From the NCBI GenBank assembly GCA_012510445.1, contig JAAZIA010000025.1, forward strand, positions 35,050 through 99,049: a stretch of DNA of 64,000 bases, given 5' to 3'. This document shows, piece by piece, positions 39,424 to 47,902 of this stretch (its first letter is position 1; every line of letters begins with the position of its first letter). The notes beneath the pieces were generated by a model. That model was not told the DNA's origin. It was given only the letters and a program-made list of their open reading frames with translations, and did not search any database. Position numbers and translations under genes: made by a program. This stretch comes from Bacteroidales bacterium (GTDB lineage Bacteria; Bacteroidota; Bacteroidia; Bacteroidales; UBA932).

Positions 39424-40158
39424 TCAGTCTTTAATACAGCGGACAGAAAATCCGCAAATTTTATTGCCCGTGCCTTGCAGCACCTGCTCCATGTTATACA
39501 GTATGCGCCGAATATAAACAAATTCAGTGTTACTCTCTGTAGCGCTCCACCAATAGCCACAAATACCCAGGTTTTTAAAAGGGGTGTTTGGAGAACAATA
39601 CCCACCCGGCAAAGCAGAAAAACGGGATTTGTTCCTATACGACGGATAATCGATATTTCCCACAGCACCTTCTTCACCTTCTTCTGATGATTCATTCCAC
39701 CCGTATGTACTTGCCAGAGATTTGGCAACCTTGGTACGTCCACCACCTGTTGTTCCGTCGTAGTTGAAACCGTTGTCTGCCAGATAGTTTGTCAGTTGGT
39801 CCCACTCGTCGTCACTGGGAAGATGCCAGCCTTTGGGGCAAATACCTTCCTCTTTCATGAGGGCAGACCAATTGTACAACACACCATACTTTTTGTAGTT
39901 CCCTGTATTTTTTGCTTCTTTCACATCAGTACCTTCGTAACCGTACACGTAATAATAGGGTTCAGTCCAGGAACCATCTGTTGAATTACTTACAGAAGGC
40001 AGATAAGCCAGGTTTTCTGCCATCCATGTCTGCTCACCAATAGTGATTGTTTTGTAAACTCTGCAATCGCGACTATCTATACATATACAAGGAATCACAT
40101 GTGGAGTACAGGAATACAGCAGCATTCCTGTACATAAAACCAAAATGAGTTTTTTCAT
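39424..40158 (-). CDS. FISUMP-domain lipoprotein
   Basis: 244 residues. Lipoprotein signal MKKLILVLCTGMLLYSC, then one FISUMP domain (GEQTWMAENLAYLPSV, YGVLYNWSALM, CPKGWHLPSDDEWDQL, FSALPGGYCS, YWWSATE, SVRCIKD). It lies 27 nt behind the FISUMP gene at 40186, so the two are probably co-transcribed. The function of the domain is unknown. Confidence 0.85.
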   Translation of the reverse strand: MKKLILVLCTGMLLYSCTPHVIPCICIDSRDCRVYKTITIGEQTWMAENLAYLPSVSNSTDGSWTEPYYYVYGYEGTDVKEAKNTGNYKKYGVLYNWSALMKEEGICPKGWHLPSDDEWDQLTNYLADNGFNYDGTTGGGRTKVAKSLASTYGWNESSEEGEEGAVGNIDYPSYRNKSRFSALPGGYCSPNTPFKNLGICGYWWSATESNTEFVYIRRILYNMEQVLQGTGNKICGFSVRCIKD

Positions 40159-40185
40159 GGCAATTAATATTTTTTATACTTGATA

Positions 40186-41544
40186 TCAATCTTTTACACA
40201 ACGTACTGAATATCCCATATCTTTACCTGAACCACTAGCGGATACATGTGGAGTATAGTACATTAGATATATACGCTCGGCTTCTGTCTCATCAGGCTTC
40301 TCTGTGGCGCTCCACCAATAACCACTTGCTTTACGTTCCAAGAAGTAATTAGATCCCGAAGAATAATTATAACGACGACCACCAGGAAGTCCCGAAAAAC
40401 CAGACTTATTTCTGTTTTCAGGATAATCGGTATTTCCAATAACTCCCGGATTGTCTGAGTTGGACCAACCGGTAGTTGCCCCCATGGATTTGGCAATTTT
40501 GTCAGAAATTTTACTTCCCTTGATAAAGGGAGTGCCATCGTATCTATACCCATTATGAGACAAATACGTAAAAAGTTCAGTCCATTCGTCGTATTCAGGC
40601 AAATGCCACCCATTAGGACAGGCAATGAGTGCGGCTTGCCAATTGTATAAAACGCCATAGGTTAGGTAGTTTGTCGTAGTTTTAGCATCTGTCACATTCG
40701 GTTCTCCTTCATCCGGATAGCTGTACACATAAAACCGGGGACTATCCCTGCTTCCGTCATACCCTGCGTGGACTGCCGGCAAATACTTCAAGTTCTCGGC
40801 CATCCATATTTGATTGCTAATCTGTATTGTTTTATACTCATTGTTATCACGGTCATCGGTAAGCGAACCGTATTCAATATCTTTTGTTGTAAATATTTTT
40901 TGCTCTCCGTATGCTGTACCTTCAGAATTCGTGGCATAGGCTCGTGCGTAGTATGTTGTCATGAGGTCAAGACCTATGATGTTACTCGTATATGCTCCTG
41001 TCCCCGTACCATCTTCTGTTTTAGAGTCTGCTGTGGTGGGATCCTCTGATGTGCTCCAGCAAACGCCGCGTACTGATACTTCAGCCCCCCCATCATCCGT
41101 CACTTCGTAGGAACAAGAAGCAGTTGTAGTTGTAATGTCCGTAACATTTCCTGTGGTAACAGTAGGTGGTGTTTTTTGTTCTTCACTTGTTTTGAAAATT
41201 TTTTGCTCTCCGTAGGTAGTACCTTCGGAATTCGTAGCATAGGCTCGTACGTAATAAGTAGTGTTTAGGGTAAGATTTGTAATACTACTTGTATATTCAC
41301 CCACACCTGTATCGTCTTCTGTTTTAGAGTCTGCTGTTGTGGGGTCCTCTGATGTGCTCCAGCAAACACCTTGGGCTGTAATTTCAGTTCCTCCGGTATC
41401 AGTCACTTCATAGGAGCAAGTGGCTGTAGTAGTTGTGATTTCTGTAATATCACCTGTAATCACCGTGGGAGTTGTCTTAGGTTTTTCCTGTGGTATACAA
41501 GAAATCAGCAATCCCGTAAATAAAAGGAAAACTGCTTTTTTCAT
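40186..41544 (-). CDS. FISUMP lipoprotein with two FN3/Ig-like repeats
   Basis: 452 residues: lipoprotein signal (FLLFTGLLISC), then two tandem ~90-residue beta-sandwich repeats, each containing GVCWSTSEDPTTADSKTED and YARAYATNSEG or YVRAYATNSEG. The two repeats are close copies, so an internal duplication is recent. The FISUMP domain (~235-452) ends in SVRCVKD. The repeats probably extend the domain from the cell surface. Confidence 0.87.
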   Translation of the reverse strand: MKKAVFLLFTGLLISCIPQEKPKTTPTVITGDITEITTTTATCSYEVTDTGGTEITAQGVCWSTSEDPTTADSKTEDDTGVGEYTSSITNLTLNTTYYVRAYATNSEGTTYGEQKIFKTSEEQKTPPTVTTGNVTDITTTTASCSYEVTDDGGAEVSVRGVCWSTSEDPTTADSKTEDGTGTGAYTSNIIGLDLMTTYYARAYATNSEGTAYGEQKIFTTKDIEYGSLTDDRDNNEYKTIQISNQIWMAENLKYLPAVHAGYDGSRDSPRFYVYSYPDEGEPNVTDAKTTTNYLTYGVLYNWQAALIACPNGWHLPEYDEWTELFTYLSHNGYRYDGTPFIKGSKISDKIAKSMGATTGWSNSDNPGVIGNTDYPENRNKSGFSGLPGGRRYNYSSGSNYFLERKASGYWWSATEKPDETEAERIYLMYYTPHVSASGSGKDMGYSVRCVKD

Positions 41545-41673
41545 ACTACTTAGTTTTAAAATGATACACTAAAAACGTAATGGTACAAATGGGAAAAAGA
41601 GGAGCAAAGATTCGGAGATGAATCGGTAACAAATGTATTCTTTTTTTTCAATAAATCAAATAGTTACGATGGG

Positions 41674-42324
41674 TCAATCCCTTACACAACGTATAGAAAA
41701 TCCGTAAGCCTTGTTGTCGGAGTCTCTTATTACGCTGCTGTAATCGTAACTCAGGCACCGGTACCAGGCATTAGAAGTATTGTACCCTGAAGAACTCCAC
41801 CAATAGCCGTAGTAACCAATACTAAAGAATGCTCCACCGGTGATACGATCGCCACCCGGAAGAGCTGAAAAACCACTTTTATTTGTGGCTCCCGTATTTG
41901 GGTCATTCCAATATGTTTTTGCTTTCAATTTACCACCTACATTATCCTTAAGATATTCCTCAAATTGTGTCCAGTCATCATCACTGGGCAGACGCCAGCC
42001 TTTAGGACAGGCAGTAAGGGCTGCTGAAAAGTTGTAAAGCACACCATAAGTTTTGTAGTTGTTTGTAGCTTTTGCGTCTGCTACCTCCGTATCGTTGTAA
42101 TCATATACATAATAGTGTGGCTCTGTCTCAGAGCCTATCGTAGGGCTACTGATTGTTTCATCCAAATAGGCCAAATTTTCAGCCATCCAAATCTGTTTGC
42201 CTATTTTTACCATTGTATATTCCGTACCGTCCCGGTCATCTATAAAAGACAAAACAGGGACTTCTTGAGGGGTGCAGGAATAGAGTAATGCACCCGTAAG
42301 TAAAGTGAAGACAGTTTTTTTCAT
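41674..42324 (-). CDS. FISUMP-domain lipoprotein
   Basis: 216 residues, starting at ATG 42324 (MKKTVFTLLTGALLYSC), chosen over the longer frame to 42435 because it gives a proper lipoprotein signal. It has a single FISUMP domain (GKQIWMAENLAYLDE, YGVLYNFSAAL, CPKGWRLPSDDDWTQF, SGFSALPGGDR, YWWSSSG, SIRCVRD). It is the first gene of the minus-strand array and 163 nt from the divergent ATPase gene. Confidence 0.85.
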   Translation of the reverse strand: MKKTVFTLLTGALLYSCTPQEVPVLSFIDDRDGTEYTMVKIGKQIWMAENLAYLDETISSPTIGSETEPHYYVYDYNDTEVADAKATNNYKTYGVLYNFSAALTACPKGWRLPSDDDWTQFEEYLKDNVGGKLKAKTYWNDPNTGATNKSGFSALPGGDRITGGAFFSIGYYGYWWSSSGYNTSNAWYRCLSYDYSSVIRDSDNKAYGFSIRCVRD

Positions 42325-42487
42325 ACTATTGTTTTTTTCGTTCAATGTGTTGGTCTTTCCATTAGGATGTAAATGTAAATAATATTGCCATATGTTCTGA
42401 ATAGAATGGAAAGAATTCCTCAAACCTTCGAACATTCACGACTTTGAGGAATTTTGCCTATCTTCGTTGCACAAATCATCAATTCCT

Positions 42488-43702
42488 ATGCCCAACATTT
42501 TAAGAAAAAAAGAACTTCATAAGCTTCTAATTCTCAAGGATAAAAATTTAATAAAAGTTGTGACAGGCGTTCGTCGTGCCGGAAAATCCACTTTATTTTT
42601 ACAGTTTCAAGAGTTACTGAAAAAAGAGACTCCGAATGTGTCACTTATTTCTATCAACATGGATTTACCGGAATTTCGTTTTCTTGCCGAACAGAACTGG
42701 AAAGAAATCTACACTTATATCAAAGGTTTGTTAAAAAAAGATGTGATGAATTATGTTTTCATTGATGAAATTCAGAACATCCCGGATTTTGAAAAATTGC
42801 TTGAAGGGCTGTTCGTCACATCAAATGTAGATTTGTATGTTACAGGTTCTAATGCATACCTGCTATCGAGTGAACTGGCTACCTTACTTACAGGAAGAGC
42901 GTTTGAGATTAATATTTTACCATTTTCATTTTCAGAGTATTTGGAATATACAGGTAAAATCTCAAATCCCGATCGCGCTTTTTCTGAATATTTGCGAATA
43001 GGTGGCTTCCCCGAGTCTGTTGGATTCATTGAGTCCGGTGAAAATTATGCTTACGAATATCTAAGAACCGTTTTTCAAAACATTTATGAAAATGACATAC
43101 AAAAACGTCACAAAATATATTATGAAACTACATACAACGAAGTTGTCAATTTTTTAATTGATAGTGTGGGCTCAACTATTTCTGCAAGAAATATTGCAAA
43201 AACCTTAACAGCAAACGGTAAAAAGGTTGACAATAAAACGGTATCAAAATACATTAAAACACTCGTTGACTCATATCTTTTTTACAAAGTAAATCGATAC
43301 GATATTAAGGGCAAACAACATTTAGCAACACAGGATAAATACTATTTGGTGGATTTAGGATTGCGCAATGCGTTACTTGGGAAAGAACTTACAGCAGATA
43401 TAGGGCATTTGCTTGAAAATGTAATTTTCCTAGAATTACGACGTCGAGACTACCAAATTTGGGTTGGAAAAACAGATAATCTTGAAGTCGATTTTGTGGT
43501 TCGTGATAAAAATGGTTATACGCAGTATATTCAAGTAGCATATACGGTAAAAGAACGAACAACACTTGAGCGCGAGCTTGCACCATTTAATAAAATTTCC
43601 GATTTCAACGAGCGGTTGCTCATAACAATGGATCACGAAACAGGGAGTCATGACGGTGTAAGACAGATAAATGCAATAGATTGGCTATTGTCTTCTAAGT
43701 AA
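42488..43702 (+). CDS. AAA ATPase with DUF4143 domain
   Basis: About 404 residues: N-terminal P-loop VTGVRRAGKSTLFLQF, Walker B YVFIDEIQNIPDFEKLLEG, sensor region LYVTGSNAYLLSSEL, and the DUF4143 C-terminal domain ending in a nuclease-like core (NVIFLELRRRDYQIWVGKTD, then EVDFVV). This family is widespread, patchily distributed and of unknown function. The ATG at 42488 is chosen; the upstream ATG at 42467 lies close to a -7-like sequence (TATCTTCG). It is more AT-rich than the aminopeptidase gene that follows, consistent with separate acquisition. Confidence 0.85.
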   Translation: MPNILRKKELHKLLILKDKNLIKVVTGVRRAGKSTLFLQFQELLKKETPNVSLISINMDLPEFRFLAEQNWKEIYTYIKGLLKKDVMNYVFIDEIQNIPDFEKLLEGLFVTSNVDLYVTGSNAYLLSSELATLLTGRAFEINILPFSFSEYLEYTGKISNPDRAFSEYLRIGGFPESVGFIESGENYAYEYLRTVFQNIYENDIQKRHKIYYETTYNEVVNFLIDSVGSTISARNIAKTLTANGKKVDNKTVSKYIKTLVDSYLFYKVNRYDIKGKQHLATQDKYYLVDLGLRNALLGKELTADIGHLLENVIFLELRRRDYQIWVGKTDNLEVDFVVRDKNGYTQYIQVAYTVKERTTLERELAPFNKISDFNERLLITMDHETGSHDGVRQINAIDWLLSSK

Positions 43703-43715
43703 CTTACCTTTACTT

Positions 43716-46259
43716 ATGCGTCATTTTATTACCATAATTTTATGTGCGGCACTTCTTTTACCGGGATGTACTTCCCGAAAGAGCCTTTTGCAGCAAGGCG
43801 TGAGCCTGCAGCTGGCCTGTGAGCGAAAAGAGCATATTGCCGAGGTACATTACACCCTCTTTTTCAACCTGCCTGCAGAACTCCGGAAGCCTGTGGAAGC
43901 CCGGCAGACCATTACCTTCCGCCTGGAAAAGCCGAGGCAAATAATACTCGATTTCTCAGGAGAGGAATCCGATATCCATGCGGTAAACATTAACGGGCAG
44001 CCCATCTATCCGGAAGGAAAATTGTCCCTGCTAAACGAACATCTGGTATTTGAGCGCACCCATTTCCAGCGGGGAGAGAACTACATAGAGATTGCATTTT
44101 GTGCGGGAGACCAATCGCTCAACAGAAACGAAGATTTCCTATACACATTGCTTGTTCCGGACCGGGCACGTACCTTGTTCCCCTGTTTTGACCAACCCAA
44201 CCTAAAGGCTGTTTATACGCTCTCGCTGGAAGTGCCGACCCACTGGCAGGCCGTATCCAATACCCCTGTGGAACACGAAACCGTTTGGAACGAGGTTAAA
44301 ACGGTTGCATTTGGGACTACCGAACCGCTGAGCACGTACCTGTTCTCTTTTGTTGCCGGCGATTTTCAAAAAGAAACGGAATGCCGCAACGGAAGGTGCA
44401 TTGCTATGTACCACCGGGAAACGGATCCTGACAAAATTGCCCAGGCACCTATTCTGTTTGACCAAGTTTTTGCATCGCTGCAATGGATGGAAGAGTACAC
44501 CGGCATTCCCTACCCTTTTGCCAAATACGATTTCATCATCTTGCCGGGGTTCCAGTACGGAGGCATGGAGCACACAGGAGCTACACTCTACAACGACAAA
44601 CGCCTGTTCCTGGGAGCGCATCCCACCACAGCCGAAGAACTGGGCCGCATGTCACTCATTGCACACGAAACAGCGCACATGTGGTTTGGTGACTACGTGA
44701 CCATGGAATGGTTCGACGAAGTCTGGCTCAAGGAGGTCTTTGCCAACTACTTTGCCGCCCTTATGACGCAACCGCAATTCCCGCAGGTGAACCACCGGCT
44801 CAACAACCTCCACACGTTTTTTGCCTCGGCTTACAGCATAGACAGAACACAAGGTACGCACCCCATTGCACAGCCGCTGGACAACCTGGCCCTTGCAGGA
44901 CTTATTTACGGGAACATTATCTACAACAAAGCTCCAGTAATGATGGACAGGCTGGCCGAACAAATGGGGGCCGAGGCGTTCCGGGAAGGGTTGTGCCGCT
45001 ACCTGCAAATGTATGCCTACGGAAACGCCACGTGGGATCAGCTGATTGCCATTCTGGACAGCCTAACACCGCATAACCTGGCTGACTGGAGCCGTGTGTG
45101 GGTACATGAGGCCGGCATGCCGCACATTTCAGCTACGGTAGCTGATGGAATCCTCACGATATCGCAAAGAGACCCTTTGGGCCGAGGCCTGCTGTGGCCG
45201 CAACCGGTAACGGTTACCCTTACCAACGGCCAACAACGGGAAACGGTCACCTTGCACATGGAACAGCCTGTGGAACAAACACCTGTAGAGTTATCGAATA
45301 CAGAAGTGTACATCCTGCCCAATACAGACGGCAAAGCCTACGGCGTATTCCTGCCGGACAGCTTGAGTCTGGAATACATCCTACACCATTTGACAGACAT
45401 ACAGGATGAAGTGGAACGCATGTCGCTGCTGATGACACTGTATGAAAACACGTATATCGGTCGGGTGTCCCCGGAACGATTCATAGAAACACTTCTGGAT
45501 TTTCTACCGCAAGAAACAAACGCGTTGATCCAAAACCGTGCACTCTCCTATTTGAACCGTATGTACGTACTCCACGGACACCGCACAAACGGGCAAACAG
45601 AACGGTTTTTGTACCAAGCGGCCACAGACCCACAACTGGATAAAGAGTACCGCCTGCTGGCCTTTCGTACGCTCCTGAATGTATTCACGCAGGAGTCCAT
45701 TACCTCGACCCTGTATGATTTATGGGACGCCCACCCCACGACCTTTGCTTACCTGCCTGTGGGCGAGACGGAATTTACCCGGCTGGCCTGCGAACTGATG
45801 GTACGGCTGCCGGAAAAGGCGGAGGAAATCCGCGCGCGGCAACGCGCCCGCCTTACCAACCCCGATCGACGTAAAGCATTTGAGTTCATTTCCCAAGGAT
45901 GCAATCCCAACCCCGATTCCAGAGATGCTTTTTTCCAATCTTTGTTGCTGGCTGAAAACCGCCACACAGAACCGTGGGTGGTTACGGCTATAGAATACCT
46001 GAACCATTTTCTGTATCGGGAGCACGCCATCCAATACATACTTCCTGCATTGGAGCACCTGGAAGAGATCCGGCAAACGGGAGACATCTTTTTCCCCACG
46101 CAATGGCTGAATGCCTGTCTGGCAACCCACAACAGCCTGCAAGCAGCCGCTACGATACAGTCTTTTCTAGATGCGCACCCACAATACAGCCCCTTGCTGC
46201 GCAACAAAATCTTGCAAGCTGCCGACCATCTGCCTCAGGAGGCTACTTCCGCATTTTAG
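43716..46259 (+). CDS. M1 family aminopeptidase lipoprotein
   Basis: 847 residues. Lipoprotein signal ends LLLPGC. The M1 catalytic region has substrate motif YGGMEHTGA (His where many relatives have Asn) and zinc motif HETAHMWFGDYV, with the third ligand Glu in WLKEVFANYFAA. A long helical C-terminal domain follows. It probably removes N-terminal residues from peptides in the periplasm or at the surface. A broken copy of its 5' end lies about 5 kb upstream in the FISUMP array. It overlaps the convergent membrane-protein gene by 17 nt. Confidence 0.92.
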   Translation: MRHFITIILCAALLLPGCTSRKSLLQQGVSLQLACERKEHIAEVHYTLFFNLPAELRKPVEARQTITFRLEKPRQIILDFSGEESDIHAVNINGQPIYPEGKLSLLNEHLVFERTHFQRGENYIEIAFCAGDQSLNRNEDFLYTLLVPDRARTLFPCFDQPNLKAVYTLSLEVPTHWQAVSNTPVEHETVWNEVKTVAFGTTEPLSTYLFSFVAGDFQKETECRNGRCIAMYHRETDPDKIAQAPILFDQVFASLQWMEEYTGIPYPFAKYDFIILPGFQYGGMEHTGATLYNDKRLFLGAHPTTAEELGRMSLIAHETAHMWFGDYVTMEWFDEVWLKEVFANYFAALMTQPQFPQVNHRLNNLHTFFASAYSIDRTQGTHPIAQPLDNLALAGLIYGNIIYNKAPVMMDRLAEQMGAEAFREGLCRYLQMYAYGNATWDQLIAILDSLTPHNLADWSRVWVHEAGMPHISATVADGILTISQRDPLGRGLLWPQPVTVTLTNGQQRETVTLHMEQPVEQTPVELSNTEVYILPNTDGKAYGVFLPDSLSLEYILHHLTDIQDEVERMSLLMTLYENTYIGRVSPERFIETLLDFLPQETNALIQNRALSYLNRMYVLHGHRTNGQTERFLYQAATDPQLDKEYRLLAFRTLLNVFTQESITSTLYDLWDAHPTTFAYLPVGETEFTRLACELMVRLPEKAEEIRARQRARLTNPDRRKAFEFISQGCNPNPDSRDAFFQSLLLAENRHTEPWVVTAIEYLNHFLYREHAIQYILPALEHLEEIRQTGDIFFPTQWLNACLATHNSLQAAATIQSFLDAHPQYSPLLRNKILQAADHLPQEATSAF

Positions 46260-46914
46260 CAAACGACAGGATAAGTCCCAGTACTATGGAAAGCGACGCG
46301 GCAAACAAGACGCGGTACGTACCGGGCAAAAGAAATGTAACGGTGTGTGCCGGAATCCAGAACACGGGAATAGTGACTCCTACAATTTCTTTGATGAATT
46401 TGCTCCAGTCAATGGAATCGACAACACTTCCCACAGAGGGTTTTTCCCCTTGGTACCGTTTGTCTATATAGACATCTGTTACGCGGTGCGCCGCCATAAA
46501 GACAGCCCCAAACGTCAAGTTCATGAAGGCCGATATGAGCAAAGCCCTACGAAATTTAAAGAAATATTGTACGGCTACGGGGCAGGAATCGCTGCATCCT
46601 CCAATGAGGCCTTGTGCCACAGCGTTGTCCACACCGCCTGAAAACACACTAAACATCAGCACAATCATCATCCCCAGGATACCCCATACCAACATTTTAG
46701 GCAGTACGCCTTTGACCATCACCCATTCCTTATGTACAATGCGGGCTGCCAAAAATTCTCCCATCATGGAAAGGATGGCAAATTTCACAAAACCCATCAG
46801 GTACGGGAAACGATCCGTAGCGTAAACAAAAGCCAGATGTGTGGGCTTAATAACCAGAAAGGCCGCAATTGCCGCCAACAGGCCCACCCAAAGAACAGTA
46901 CTGTATTTTTTCAT
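46243..46914 (-). CDS. Multi-pass membrane protein of unknown function
   Basis: 223 residues with six or so hydrophobic segments. The C-terminal part (DWSKFIKEIVGVTIPVFW followed by IPAHTVTFLLP) recalls the Mpv17/PMP22 family weakly. A short Cys-containing loop (GGCSDSCPVAV) is notable. No enzymatic motif is seen. It is divergent from the D-2-hydroxyacid dehydrogenase and shares a compact bidirectional promoter with it. Confidence 0.7.
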   Translation of the reverse strand: MKKYSTVLWVGLLAAIAAFLVIKPTHLAFVYATDRFPYLMGFVKFAILSMMGEFLAARIVHKEWVMVKGVLPKMLVWGILGMMIVLMFSVFSGGVDNAVAQGLIGGCSDSCPVAVQYFFKFRRALLISAFMNLTFGAVFMAAHRVTDVYIDKRYQGEKPSVGSVVDSIDWSKFIKEIVGVTIPVFWIPAHTVTFLLPGTYRVLFAASLSIVLGLILSFAKMRK

Positions 46915-46919
46915 AACCG

Positions 46920-46953
46920 CAAAGATAGCAATCTTAAGGATTCCTTATCTTTG
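46920..46953. promoter_or_regulatory. Compact divergent promoter with near-leaderless starts
   Basis: TATCTTTG occurs on the minus strand (46920-46927, 5 nt from the ATG at 46914) and on the plus strand (46946-46953, 4 nt from the ATG at 46958), forming a near-symmetric 34-bp arrangement. Confidence 0.6.
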
Positions 46954-46957
46954 TAAT

Positions 46958-47902
46958 ATGAAACTCGTATTTTTAGATGCCGCCATGATGGGTGGCGATA
47001 TAGATTTGACTCCGCTCAAGGCTTTTGGAGAGCTTACCATATACAACAAAACACAAGCCTCAGAAGTAATCGAGCGCATAGCACACGCAGACGTTGTGAT
47101 TGTTAACAAAGTAAAGCTGGGCAAAGCTCAGATGGATGCGGCCAAGCACCTGAAACTGATTTGTGTGGCCGCTACGGGAATGGATCCCATAGACCTGGCC
47201 TATGCCGCCGAACTCGCCATTCCTGTAAAGAACGTAGCCGGGTATTCTACAGACAGCGTGGCACAAACGGCTTTTCTTCACTTTCTTTCCGTTACGCAAC
47301 AAGGACCGTATTTTAACGCGTATGCCCATTCGCAGGACTACCCCGCCAGCGGTGTGCCTACCCATTTTGGTGGCAAGTACTTTCATGAACTTCATGGAAA
47401 GCGTCTGGGAATTATAGGGTTAGGTGCCATTGGACACAAAGTGGCCTCTATAGCGCAAGCCTTTGGAATGGAAGTGGTCCACTACTCTACAAGCGGTACA
47501 GACCGCTCGGACGGCCTGTACAAACACCTGGAACTGGAAGAATTGCTAAAGACAAGCGACCTGGTGAGCATCCACGCTCCGCTCAACGACAAAACGCGTG
47601 GCCTGATTGGAAAAGCCGAGCTGGATAAGATGAAAGCCTCGGCCTATCTATTCAACCTGGGCCGAGGCGCCATTGTAGACGAATGTGCCCTGGCAGACGC
47701 TCTCAACGAAGGCCGACTAGCCGGTGCGGGCATAGATGTGTTCAGCACAGAACCGCTCCCGGCAGACCATTGTTACTACAAAGTAGAAGACAAAACCAAG
47801 CTGTTTTTGACTCCGCATATTGGCTGGGCCTCTGTGGAAGCCCGCCGGCGCTTGGTAGCCATGATAGGAGAGAACATCCGTCAATATATAGCTTCCCGTT
47901 AA
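46958..47902 (+). CDS. D-2-hydroxyacid dehydrogenase
   Basis: NAD-dependent oxidoreductase of 314 residues. The nucleotide-binding loop is GLGAIGHKVASIAQAFGMEV. The catalytic Arg lies in LVSIHAPLNDKTRGLIG or in the downstream FNLGRGAIVDE, the Glu in DVFSTEPLP, and the His in TPHIGWAS. The substrate (lactate, glycerate or hydroxypyruvate type) is not resolved. The start at 46958 (MKLVFLDAAMM) is chosen over the open frame from 46841, which lies upstream of the -7 element. Confidence 0.88.
   Translation: MKLVFLDAAMMGGDIDLTPLKAFGELTIYNKTQASEVIERIAHADVVIVNKVKLGKAQMDAAKHLKLICVAATGMDPIDLAYAAELAIPVKNVAGYSTDSVAQTAFLHFLSVTQQGPYFNAYAHSQDYPASGVPTHFGGKYFHELHGKRLGIIGLGAIGHKVASIAQAFGMEVVHYSTSGTDRSDGLYKHLELEELLKTSDLVSIHAPLNDKTRGLIGKAELDKMKASAYLFNLGRGAIVDECALADALNEGRLAGAGIDVFSTEPLPADHCYYKVEDKTKLFLTPHIGWASVEARRRLVAMIGENIRQYIASR

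Noticed and set aside
39324..39746. A 140-residue minus-strand open frame overlapping the FISUMP gene at 39424
   Set aside because: Most of it is an out-of-frame shadow of the FISUMP gene; only the last 30 codons, starting at their own ATG, are kept as a candidate.
45720..46142. Long antisense frames opposite the M1 aminopeptidase (also near 44202-44621 and 45749-46207)
   Set aside because: They follow from the high GC and codon bias of the aminopeptidase gene; no motif or signal peptide supports them.
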